A stretch of 64,000 nucleotides of DNA, from contig NZ_JAENBO010000002.1 in the NCBI RefSeq assembly GCF_016481305.1, positions 62,001 through 126,000 of the forward strand, written 5' to 3'. How positions within the stretch are numbered: the stretch's first letter is position 1; each line of letters opens with the position of its first letter. The DNA comes from Streptococcus pacificus. Its GTDB lineage: Bacteria; Bacillota; Bacilli; Lactobacillales; Streptococcaceae. The position numbers and the translations under genes were made by a program. Shown here piece by piece: positions 33,354 to 41,064 of the stretch. A model generated the notes under the pieces. It was not told the origin of the DNA. It saw only the letters and a program-made list of their open reading frames with translations, and ran no database searches.

Positions 33354-34317
33354 TGTTTTCTATTTGTTTCAATTCTGGATCCTGATAAATCAGCTTATTC
33401 TTTAAACCATTTGATAAATAAAGTTCCTTATTGGTCGTTAGAATGATAACTTCAATTCCTTCTAAAGCATCTACTACCGCCAATATTTCTTTTGGTGATT
33501 TGCCATATAAACGACTTGTCCAAATTTCACCAGTCAGAGAATCGTTTGAAATAATTGTTAAACTCACCATATCTGTTTTTAGAGAATAACCTGTTCGTCG
33601 ATCAATGAGGTGATGGTAACTTTTTCCAGCAATCCTTGATTGTCTTTCATAGATACCTGAGGTGACAATCGAGCAAGCTTTTAATTTTAAAACAAGACTA
33701 TCAGTACCTTCTTTATGGTAAGGATTTCTGATACCGACACGCCAAGAACCATCATTACTATTAGGATTATCGCCATATAAAAGCACATTACCACCAAGAT
33801 TGATGACAGCTGAAGTGACCTCGTTTTTTTGATAAAAAGCCTTTAGCTTATCAGCACTATAGCCTTTAGCAAGGGCACCGAGATCTAGAGCCATTCCTTT
33901 TTGGGCTAGAAAAACGGTTTGTTTAGTCTCATCTAATCTAATCTGATGAGGATTAGTCAGGGCTAAAGCCTTTTTAATGGCATCTGACGAGGGTTTTCTA
34001 GCATCTTGGAAACCAATACGCCACTGGCGAATGACACTGCCTAAAGCAATATTCAAACCACTATCTTCAGCTAAACTATGGGTTTTGCCAATGCTTATTA
34101 ATTCAAACAAGTCGGGATGGACTTGTTGTGGCCGATGACCAGCATTAGTATTGATGGCAGTTAGTTCAGAAGTTGAGCTATGAGCACTGAAACGCTGTTC
34201 ATACTCTTTTAAAATTTTTTCTGATAGCCTGATAATATCCGATGGATTTGTAGCAGTGATTGATAAATCAATCACTGTCCCCATCAGTTTAAACCGTTTA
34301 GATATCTGTTTTATCAT
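33337..34317 (-). CDS. apbE: FAD:protein FMN transferase, ApbE family
   Basis: A 326-residue flavinyltransferase that attaches FMN to a threonine of target flavoproteins. ALDLGALAKGYSADKL (the flavin-binding segment), INLGGNVLLYG and HHLIDRRTGYS are all present. The protein begins at the catalytic domain (MIKQISKRFKLMGTVIDLS) with no lipobox or signal peptide, unlike most ApbE proteins, so it should work in the cytoplasm, for example on a fumarate/urocanate-reductase-like protein. No flavinylation target is encoded nearby. Confidence 0.92.
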   Translation of the reverse strand: MIKQISKRFKLMGTVIDLSITATNPSDIIRLSEKILKEYEQRFSAHSSTSELTAINTNAGHRPQQVHPDLFELISIGKTHSLAEDSGLNIALGSVIRQWRIGFQDARKPSSDAIKKALALTNPHQIRLDETKQTVFLAQKGMALDLGALAKGYSADKLKAFYQKNEVTSAVINLGGNVLLYGDNPNSNDGSWRVGIRNPYHKEGTDSLVLKLKACSIVTSGIYERQSRIAGKSYHHLIDRRTGYSLKTDMVSLTIISNDSLTGEIWTSRLYGKSPKEILAVVDALEGIEVIILTTNKELYLSNGLKNKLIYQDPELKQIENKEVSH

Positions 34318-34432
34318 ACTATTCCTTTAAAACCTAAAATACTTTTTCGCCAACGACCCTTTAGATTGAATGTTCTTTATGCTTTGAGATTATGTCTTCT
34401 TGATTTCAAAACAGATACTAGGCAAAAAGTGT

Positions 34433-34801
34433 TTATTTCGCTAATAGCTTTCCTAGAATAAGATAGGCTATACTCCACAAAATTACACCCACACCTAAAA
34501 ATAGGCCAAATACTTTTAGGTAGTCAAAAATATTCGTTAACTTAAACCAGCCACTGATAAGGAGACAAGGGAAAATAGTTACTAGCATGACTACAAAGTG
34601 GACAAGGGATTGCTTAAGTAGTGACCAGTTTTCGATATCGTAGATAACAGAAGCACCTGCCACTATAGTAATAATAATGCCAACTAAAAATGTACTTTTA
34701 ACTTGAAAAGAATCAATGCCTTGATATTTCATTATTATTGATATTGTTGTCATGATGATGAAAGGAATTATTCCTCTGGTTATTGCATTTGTGATTAACA
34801 T
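34433..34801 (-). CDS. DUF3021 family four-helix membrane protein
   Basis: A 122-residue protein with four predicted membrane helices (about 8-25, 38-58, 66-86 and 95-117) and a short basic C-terminus. DUF3021 proteins normally sit beside a LytTR-type DNA-binding regulator and modulate it. No LytTR gene is adjacent here, so this copy looks orphaned. It has a clear promoter with an inverted repeat in the spacer and a GGAGGAG ribosome site. Confidence 0.75.
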   Translation of the reverse strand: MLITNAITRGIIPFIIMTTISIIMKYQGIDSFQVKSTFLVGIIITIVAGASVIYDIENWSLLKQSLVHFVVMLVTIFPCLLISGWFKLTNIFDYLKVFGLFLGVGVILWSIAYLILGKLLAK

Positions 34802-34856
34802 TTTTCTCCTCCAATGTCATCTTTTTGACGACTTTTCTGTGATACTTTTCATCTCT

Positions 34857-34884
34857 ATTATAACACCTGACAGTTGACTGTAAA
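34857..34884 (-). promoter_or_regulatory. Promoter of the DUF3021 gene with inverted repeat
   Basis: TTTACA (34884-34879), a 16-base spacer and TATAAT (34862-34857) on the minus strand. The 12-bp inverted repeat ACAGT-TG-ACTGT (34870-34881) overlaps the -35 box, consistent with repressor or LytTR-type binding. Confidence 0.6.
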
Positions 34885-35010
34885 ATTAAAAGAGAATCTT
34901 TTTTACTTTTCATAGCGTTTAAAGGCAATATTATTCATTGAAATAAGACATTATAGCGATGTCACATCAGTTAATTCAAACGGTAACCAACCCAAACAAA
35001 GCCATTTTAT

Positions 35011-35592
35011 TTATAGTTGTTCTAAAATCACATCCGCTAAAAGTGAATAACCTGCTGAACCAAAATGAAGACCATCATCAAGACTTCCTTCTAATAACTG
35101 AGAAATACTAGTTTGTTTAGCGGCTTCTAAAAATAACTGATAAAGATTAATAAAACGACACTGTTCTTTTTTTGAAATAGTAACAATCGCTTCTATATAA
35201 GTTTCTATCAAACGATTATGGCGGTAGCGTTGTTTTTGCTCATCAACTGGTGAAGGAGATAGAAAAACAATTTGTTTAGATGTGTACTTTTCTTTTAAAA
35301 ATGAAATGATTTTTAAAAGATTATCCTGGAATTCTCTCAGTGGGACTTGCTTATTTAAGGCCAAATCATTAGTTCCAATAAGGATAAAAACCATATCACA
35401 TGGTTCAATTGATAAAATAGCCGCCATACGATTGAGGACATCTATCGTTGCATCTCCAGCGACTGATGAATTATAAATAATGAGTTGAGGAGATTTTTTT
35501 AGAAGAAACGCTTCAATGGCAGGCTTATTAAATCCCTCATGTCTAGCAAATAAACTATCACCAATCAAAAGAATTTTCTTGTTTTTTCCCAT
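35011..35592 (-). CDS. SGNH/GDSL-family hydrolase
   Basis: A 193-residue esterase-like protein without a signal peptide. Block I is ILLIGDSLFARHEG (catalytic serine in GDS), block II includes the glycine in SVAGDATIDVL, block III is VFILIGTNDLA, and block V is LDDGLHFGSAGYSLL with the catalytic Asp-x-x-His. The family removes acyl or acetyl groups from sugars, lipids or peptidoglycan. Its position between the amino-sugar and sulfated-sugar loci suggests deacetylation of an imported glycan, but this is only inference. Confidence 0.85.
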   Translation of the reverse strand: MGKNKKILLIGDSLFARHEGFNKPAIEAFLLKKSPQLIIYNSSVAGDATIDVLNRMAAILSIEPCDMVFILIGTNDLALNKQVPLREFQDNLLKIISFLKEKYTSKQIVFLSPSPVDEQKQRYRHNRLIETYIEAIVTISKKEQCRFINLYQLFLEAAKQTSISQLLEGSLDDGLHFGSAGYSLLADVILEQL

Positions 35593-36070
35593 AATTCACA
35601 ACTCCTTACTGGTTTTTTCTAACAAATGTCACAACTACTTCTGTTCTGACCACTAATTTTGAGGATGCAATTTTTTTACTCTCTTCACTATTTTGTCAAA
35701 TACAATCTATCAGATTCTAGTTTAGCATTTTTTCGATTGCTTTTAAACTGATTTTTTTCTTTTGAAAAGTATTCTTTTTCTGATTTAATGACTCTATAAT
35801 AGCTGTGGAGATAAAATCACTAAAGCGTCGTTAGATGTTATGATGGTATAAAAAAGGCGAAACGCCCCTTGTTTTGAACATCAAAAAAGAGAAGACCAAA
35901 TACCATTTGGTCCTCACTAGGACTTATCTTTTTAGCATTTATTACAATTGACAAAGAGCCTATTTAGTGCGTTTGCTCAATCAGAATGATTATACGTCAG
36001 TTGTTAATTAAACCTTCTTATTAGTTTTTTCGTCCTCTGTCGTTTTCTGTATTCTTTAGCAATAGACACC
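35593..36070. other. Non-coding gap with relic sequence
   Basis: 480 bases without an intact gene. It contains a GGCG-AAA-CGCC hairpin (35856-35867), a GACCAAAT/ATTTGGTC hairpin (35893-35911) and an insertion-sequence-like end (see next entry). A TATAAT at 35794-35799 lacks a good -35 partner. Confidence 0.5.
35686..35960. mobile_element. Possible relic of an ISL3-type element
   Basis: Minus-strand GGCTCTTTGTCAATTGTAAT (35960-35941) resembles the GGCTCTTTGTCAA terminal repeat of streptococcal ISL3-family elements as I recall it. About 275 bases away on the plus strand CACTATTTTGTCAAATACAA (35686-35705) may be a degraded partner. No transposase coding remains between them. This rests on end similarity only. 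Confidence 0.3.
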
Positions 36071-36529
36071 TTAAAAATTGTATTTTTGAATCACATTATG
36101 ATAATCTTCAATCGTTTTGACGTTGATTAAATCTTCAATTAAATGTTCTGTTAATAATAACTCTGTTAATGATTTTATATTTTCCAAATGTTCCTCAGGA
36201 TTCTTTGCCGCTAACATAAAGAATAACTCAGCATCCATCTCAGGATTGTTAGCTTCAAACGAGACTGGTCCTGGAAAAATAGATAAACTGATGCCTGTTC
36301 CTAAAACGCCTTCGCTTTTAGCCTGAGAGTGAGGCATAGCAACATGTGGAACAATGACAATATACGGTCCTAATTCATGAATACTCTCAATCACTTCATC
36401 AATATATTGCTCATTGATAATGTGATTTTCAAGCATACTAAGACCACTCATTCTGACGGCTTCTTCCCAGTCACTTGGTTGTTGATCAAAAATTTTTAAA
36501 AGTCCCTTTTCTTCAAAATACTTTAACAT
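36071..36529 (-). CDS. PTS fructose/ascorbate-type enzyme IIA
   Basis: A 152-residue cytoplasmic phosphocarrier of the PTS_EIIA_2 fold. The phosphorylated histidine is in the VPHVAMPHSQAKSEGV segment, with GISLSIFPGPVSF following. It pairs with the separately encoded IIB and IIC upstream, forming an ascorbate (L-Asc) family permease. Here it is the last gene, separated from IIB by the sulfatase gene, so the sulfatase is embedded within the PTS operon. Confidence 0.92.
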   Translation of the reverse strand: MLKYFEEKGLLKIFDQQPSDWEEAVRMSGLSMLENHIINEQYIDEVIESIHELGPYIVIVPHVAMPHSQAKSEGVLGTGISLSIFPGPVSFEANNPEMDAELFFMLAAKNPEEHLENIKSLTELLLTEHLIEDLINVKTIEDYHNVIQKYNF

Positions 36530-36597
36530 TTTCTTTCACCACCATTTGTTCAAATTTTGATATTCTACAATTTAGTCTAACAATGATTGAAAGATTA

Positions 36598-38085
36598 TCA
36601 TTGCTCTTCATCTAAGCCCAATCTTTCATACTGTTCGACTGGCGCCTCATTTTCTTTCATCAATTTTATCAGTTTTTTCTTCATTCGATTGATGATTATT
36701 GGATCGCTAATTGGATGGAGTTGTTTTGGATCATCTAAGACATTAAATAACATCGTGCCAAACTTATTCACACCATACTTATCCTTAGCCGGAACCTTTA
36801 ACAATTTTAAACCTTTAGTAAAGCTAAATCCTTCTACTAATTCGGCTTTTTTAAGTTCTTCTAATGAGAATGAGTTGTGCATTTTTACAGGCATTAGAGT
36901 ATAGTTATTGATATGATTAATTTTATCTGGCTTAGCAGCACGCATATAAACATACTCACCATCTGTCACATTAACATGCCCACTAAAAACACCAAATAAT
37001 GCTTCATCTCTTACCTTACTATCATCCCTCAAGGTGTCAAAAAGTGGTTTCCCTTCCATTTCGTCTGGGATATCTAATCCAAAAAAGTCTAATATTGTTG
37101 GAGCCCAATCAATCATTTGAACCAAAGCATCTCTTGATTCATTCTGATTTTTTATGCGGGGATCATATATAAACAAAGGTGTTTTAGCAACTTCATTGAA
37201 ATAAGGCACTTGATTTTTTCCCCAAAAGCCATGCTCACTCATCATGAAACCATGGTCTGTTCCGACTATTAACATGGTATCTTCCCACATATTAAGAAGA
37301 TCCATTAAATCTAGTACCTTTCCTAAATTCGCATCGCTCATGGAAACCAATGCTTTATAAACATCCTGAACATGTTTTATCTCTTCGGGTGTTTCCTTGA
37401 CTTCCCCTCTTGGCCAGTCAAAATGTTTTCCTGTATAGTTTTTTTCATAGCGACTTAAGTAATGCTCTTTTACAAAAAAAGGTTCATGAGGATCAAATGT
37501 CTCAATTTGCAAAAACCAGTTGTCTTGCGAAAAATTTTTCTTAATAAATTCGCAACCCAAATCAAATACCTTGGTCACTGGTTGATCTTCCTCAGTAGGC
37601 ATGTACTCTCTGTTAACCCAATCATTTCTCCACATACTTGAGACGGCAGTTCCCTGTTGATTCATAGGTACAGAGGCTACTTCTGGAATTTCTGGATCCT
37701 TTACCGACCCTTTCCAGTGATCACCTTCTTGGCCCCTCACGATTTCCCAGGTTGAGTACTTAGTATGATAATTTGCTCCACCTTCTTCCCAATAATGAAT
37801 GTGATCACTAATAAGGTGAGAATATATGCCATTTTTCTTTAAAATATTAGGCATAGAATTATCATAGGGTTCCAAAGGGCCCCATTCTCTATGCAAAAAG
37901 TTTTTTCTACCTGTATGGAGTTCTCTTCTAGCAGGTATACAGGGCATACTTGCAACATAACTGTTATTAAAAGTAACTGATTTTTTAGCTAATCTCTCAA
38001 AATTAGGAGCGTAAACATCTTTTCCGCCAAACATCGGTAGATACCTCTTGTTTAGGCTATCAAACAATACTAAAATTGCTTTCAC
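36598..38085 (-). CDS. Cytoplasmic FGly-type sulfatase
   Basis: A 495-residue alkaline-phosphatase-fold sulfatase. D9 in LVLFDSLNKR is the expected metal ligand. The maturation motif C49-I-P-A-R53 with RELHTGR after it is a cysteine-type CxPxR signal, so C49 should be converted to formylglycine. VGTDHGFMMSEHG carries the second metal-binding pair. There is no signal peptide, unlike most polysaccharide sulfatases, so it probably acts on a small sulfated sugar brought in by the PTS. It lies between IIB (6 bases upstream) and IIA. The exact sulfate position and substrate are unknown. Confidence 0.93.
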   Translation of the reverse strand: MKAILVLFDSLNKRYLPMFGGKDVYAPNFERLAKKSVTFNNSYVASMPCIPARRELHTGRKNFLHREWGPLEPYDNSMPNILKKNGIYSHLISDHIHYWEEGGANYHTKYSTWEIVRGQEGDHWKGSVKDPEIPEVASVPMNQQGTAVSSMWRNDWVNREYMPTEEDQPVTKVFDLGCEFIKKNFSQDNWFLQIETFDPHEPFFVKEHYLSRYEKNYTGKHFDWPRGEVKETPEEIKHVQDVYKALVSMSDANLGKVLDLMDLLNMWEDTMLIVGTDHGFMMSEHGFWGKNQVPYFNEVAKTPLFIYDPRIKNQNESRDALVQMIDWAPTILDFFGLDIPDEMEGKPLFDTLRDDSKVRDEALFGVFSGHVNVTDGEYVYMRAAKPDKINHINNYTLMPVKMHNSFSLEELKKAELVEGFSFTKGLKLLKVPAKDKYGVNKFGTMLFNVLDDPKQLHPISDPIIINRMKKKLIKLMKENEAPVEQYERLGLDEEQ

Positions 38086-38091
38086 GTAAAC

Positions 38092-38424
38092 TCACCCCTT
38101 CTCTATAGCTTCTGGAAACTTCTCCTTAACAATAGAAAGAATTTGATCTGCTATAGTAGCGCCATCCATGATATTTTCCACTTCTATAACATCTTTTCCT
38201 GGGAACTGATCGACATTTACTATATCTATTAACTTTTTAGATACCGCAATAACATCAACCCAGTCGTTAAATCCCTGTGCTTCACCAGCTGCAGTATGCT
38301 TAACAACACTATTAACATGACGCTTGTCTAATTCTTTTTGAACAATCCCCGCTGACATGGCACTACTTCCAACACCATAGCCACAAACAAATAATACCTT
38401 GACTTCTTTTTTTGAGTTTTCCAT
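38092..38424 (-). CDS. PTS ascorbate-family enzyme IIB
   Basis: A 110-residue cytoplasmic phosphotransfer protein. KVLFVCGYGVGSSAMSAGIVQ contains the phosphocysteine loop CGYGVGSS near residue 14, as in UlaB/SgaB-type IIB. It transfers phosphate from IIA to the sugar carried by IIC. It lies 26 bases after IIC. Confidence 0.92.
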   Translation of the reverse strand: MENSKKEVKVLFVCGYGVGSSAMSAGIVQKELDKRHVNSVVKHTAAGEAQGFNDWVDVIAVSKKLIDIVNVDQFPGKDVIEVENIMDGATIADQILSIVKEKFPEAIEKG

Positions 38425-38450
38425 AATGATTCTCCTCTCTTATAATAAGA

Positions 38451-39767
38451 TTAAGCATAAACTCCTAATGTCAATATTCTAGCAATAAGTTTTAAAAGCT
38501 CTGTAAACAATGGAATAACAGTTGACCAATCAAACATACCGGTCCATCCAATACCATCTGGCAGACCTGATAATCCTATCGCCCATATTGTTCCGAAAGA
38601 TTGAATAATCCCCAACAAGAAACAACAAACGATAACAGATTTATAACCACCATATTTGTTAGCAACTACCCCAATCGGACCTCCAGAAAAGAACAATGGT
38701 ACAAATCCTGGCAATACCATAATAGGGCTCTTAATTAAAACTAAAACCATCATAGAAAATACTGTTCCTATAGTGGTAAAGATAAATCCTAATGTTGCAG
38801 CGTTTGCTGAGAATGGTAATAGTGCAGCGACATCCACAGCAGGTACAGCATTTGGAATAACTTTCTCTTGTATGCCTTTAAATGATTGATTGATTTCTCC
38901 AACCATCATTCTAACCCCTTGTAGCAAGATGACCATATACATCGAAAATTTTATCCCCAAATAAAAGATAAAAATCAACCAGTGTTGTTCACCCGCTAAT
39001 TCTTGAATATTACTAGGACCTATTGATAACAAGAATCCACCAACGAACACTGTCATTATCAAGGCAATAGCTGTAACATTATGATTAAAGATCCCTAACC
39101 AACCTGGCAATTCCAATTTTTCAGCATCATCAGTCTCTGGATTGCCAAAAAAGCCAGCAATTTTAGAGAAAAACCATATCCCAAACATTTGATTATGCCC
39201 AATGGTAAATCCACCATTATTTGTCACTTTTTTCACAGCATTTATTGGAACAGTTGTGGCAATAGCCCAATAGATACCTAATAATACTCCAGCAATAATA
39301 GTAGTCACTAGCCAATTTAGACCCAACCAATAGCTAGTTAACCATAAAATGGCTTGCGCATGAGCAATCCCTGTATTACCTGTTAAAAATATACCTTTTG
39401 CCTTTGTATACTTTCCAAAGAAAACTAATATTAAATTTACGAAAAACGCGATTAAAAAGACATAGCCAACAAAACTAAAATTGGCTCCCAAAGCTTCTTG
39501 AGTTGATGCTCTCATCGCATAGGGATCCATCAAATACCCAGTAATCCCATAATGATCACTTACTGCAGTAACAATGGGTTTAAATGTGCTAGTAAACATA
39601 GAGCCGCCAAAAAGAATTAACTCAAGCCCTACCATAGCACTAATTGCCCCTGTAATAATCTTAATAGGGCCCTTTTTACTTAAATAATAGCCAATACCAA
39701 CTAGTATTCCTATAACAATGGCTGGTTCTAATAAAAGTTGTTTAGAAAACTCTAAAAAATCATTCAT
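38451..39767 (-). CDS. PTS ascorbate-family enzyme IIC (UlaA/SgaT-like)
   Basis: A 438-residue membrane protein with about 11 hydrophobic segments. LVGIGYYLSKKGPIKIITGAISAMVG near the start and ALGANFSFVGYVFLIAFFVNLILV fit the UlaA family (both read in parts). Members carry ascorbate or other sugars. The sulfatase in the same operon argues that this one carries a sulfated monosaccharide or disaccharide. It is the first gene, about 160 bases downstream of a strong cre. Confidence 0.9.
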   Translation of the reverse strand: MNDFLEFSKQLLLEPAIVIGILVGIGYYLSKKGPIKIITGAISAMVGLELILFGGSMFTSTFKPIVTAVSDHYGITGYLMDPYAMRASTQEALGANFSFVGYVFLIAFFVNLILVFFGKYTKAKGIFLTGNTGIAHAQAILWLTSYWLGLNWLVTTIIAGVLLGIYWAIATTVPINAVKKVTNNGGFTIGHNQMFGIWFFSKIAGFFGNPETDDAEKLELPGWLGIFNHNVTAIALIMTVFVGGFLLSIGPSNIQELAGEQHWLIFIFYLGIKFSMYMVILLQGVRMMVGEINQSFKGIQEKVIPNAVPAVDVAALLPFSANAATLGFIFTTIGTVFSMMVLVLIKSPIMVLPGFVPLFFSGGPIGVVANKYGGYKSVIVCCFLLGIIQSFGTIWAIGLSGLPDGIGWTGMFDWSTVIPLFTELLKLIARILTLGVYA

Positions 39768-39922
39768 GCCTTTCTCCTCTCTTATGATAACAATTAGAAG
39801 TCTTTTTCCCTTCTAAAACCACCTTTTATTACATTTTCGAGATAAGATATTAATTATATTGCCAATTAGTACATCACCTTCTCTTGTCATTTGAACTATA
39901 GCAAATCATTTAAAATCGACTT

Positions 39923-39936
39923 TGAATGCGCTTACA
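39923..39936 (-). promoter_or_regulatory. cre site of the sulfatase-PTS operon
   Basis: Minus-strand TGTAAGCGCATTCA matches the cre consensus TGWAANCGNTNWCA with one mismatch. It lies between the divergent DeoR and IIC genes and implies CcpA control. Confidence 0.75.
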
Positions 39937-39978
39937 CAACTATATTAACATTTTCTTTTTACAAATAAAATCCTTTTT

Positions 39979-40088
39979 TATGTGAATTTGTTGTTTATAT
40001 GTGAATTTTTGTTTTTATTAAGAAAATATATAAGAATAATTTTATGATTTTATTGTTATATATGTTAAAGTTTGATATTATATGTTAA
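39979..40088 (+). repeat. Phased direct repeats, candidate DeoR operators
   Basis: TATGTGAATTT occurs at 39979 and 39998 (19 bp apart), and TATATGTTAA occurs at 40059 and 40079 (20 bp apart). The two pairs flank the DeoR promoter region. Two-turn spacing is typical of oligomeric regulator sites, and DeoR proteins bind such repeats. Confidence 0.55.
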
Positions 40089-40108
40089 CAAGGGAGATAA
40101 AATCACAT

Positions 40109-40876
40109 ATGAAGAACTCAAATGTCATTATTGAAAAACGTCGTAAACAATTAATTGAATTAATCCGTCAAAAAAAAATTACCTCTATTAATGAACTCAG
40201 CCAATCTTTTAACGTCTCTTCAATGACTCTTCGTCGAGATTGTCAAGTACTAGAAGAAATGGGGCAAGTGAAAATAACGTTTGGAAAAATTGAAGCCGCA
40301 GAAGATTTAAATTTTGAAGAAGAAACGAATGATCCCATTAATCACATCAAACTGAAATTAGCAGCTGAAGCTGCCCTTCAAATAGAAAATCACCAAACTT
40401 TGTTTATGAACACAAGTAGCACCGCCCTTCTTTCACTTGATTTTGCCAAAGATCGCACCTTCAACTTATTAACGAACAATACTAGAGTCGTCAATAAAGA
40501 ACACAACCCTCATACAGTGATTATGTTAAGTGGAGGTGAGGTTCGCTACCCTAAAGGCGCCTTAACGGGTGATAGTGCTATTGAAGCATTTTCAAACGTT
40601 CGTTCTGATTTAAGCATCATTGGCTGTAGTGGATTAGATATAGCAACAGGAATCTCCACATCACTCATTCATGAAGCAAAAATCAATTCAAAAATTATTG
40701 AGCAATCTAATAAAGTCGTTTTAGTGGCAGACTATCGAAAAATTGGAAACCCATCAAATTTTACAATTGGTAGTATCGATCAAATCGATTTGTTAATCAC
40801 AGACATCTATGCCAATCCACAGACCATTCAAGCATTAGAAAAATCAGGCATCAAAGTCATTCAAGTACCGGTTTAG
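40109..40876 (+). CDS. DeoR-family transcription regulator
   Basis: A 255-residue regulator. I prefer ATG 40109 (MKNSNVIIEKRRKQLIELI) because AAGGGAG lies upstream; ATG 40082 lacks a ribosome site and overlaps a repeat. The DeoR helix-turn-helix contains KITSINELSQSFNVSSMTLRRDC (read in parts), and the C-terminal DeoRC sensor has LLTNNTRVVNKEHNPHTVIM and GCSGLDIATGIST. DeoR sensors bind phosphorylated sugars. It is divergent from the sulfatase PTS and is the likely substrate-responsive regulator of that operon, perhaps also of the maturase gene. Confidence 0.9.
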   Translation: MKNSNVIIEKRRKQLIELIRQKKITSINELSQSFNVSSMTLRRDCQVLEEMGQVKITFGKIEAAEDLNFEEETNDPINHIKLKLAAEAALQIENHQTLFMNTSSTALLSLDFAKDRTFNLLTNNTRVVNKEHNPHTVIMLSGGEVRYPKGALTGDSAIEAFSNVRSDLSIIGCSGLDIATGISTSLIHEAKINSKIIEQSNKVVLVADYRKIGNPSNFTIGSIDQIDLLITDIYANPQTIQALEKSGIKVIQVPV

Positions 40877-40957
40877 CATTAATTAATCTTAGAGCTATAA
40901 TAGTGAGACTAAGATAAATAAACGTTAAACTCTAAAATTAAACCACTATCTCTTCAT

Positions 40958-41005
40958 CAAAAAAACTGTTTCGAGTAGGTCAACACTACTCGGAACAGTT
41001 TTTTC
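40958..41005. terminator. Bidirectional terminator, DeoR gene and maturase gene
   Basis: AAAAAACTGTT-t-CGAGTAG and CTACTCG-g-AACAGTTTTTT form a long stem around GTCAACA, with U-tracts on both sides, between convergent genes. Confidence 0.88.
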
Positions 41006-41064
41006 TTTTTCATCTATGAAAATTACTTTTATATCTTCTAGAACTGACTTAAGATAAAATCAGA

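Larger units (their letters stand above)
39768..40108. other. Divergent control region of the sulfatase-PTS operon and DeoR gene
   Basis: 341 bases, AT-rich, containing a cre and two pairs of direct repeats. I found no clear sigma-A promoter for the PTS operon on the minus strand (a TATAAT is present without a good -35), which is compatible with activator dependence. Confidence 0.6.

Noticed and set aside
34713..34928. A 71-codon minus-strand ORF overlapping the DUF3021 start
   Set aside because: It is out of frame with the DUF3021 gene, reads through its promoter and has no family features. It does not look like a LytTR remnant.
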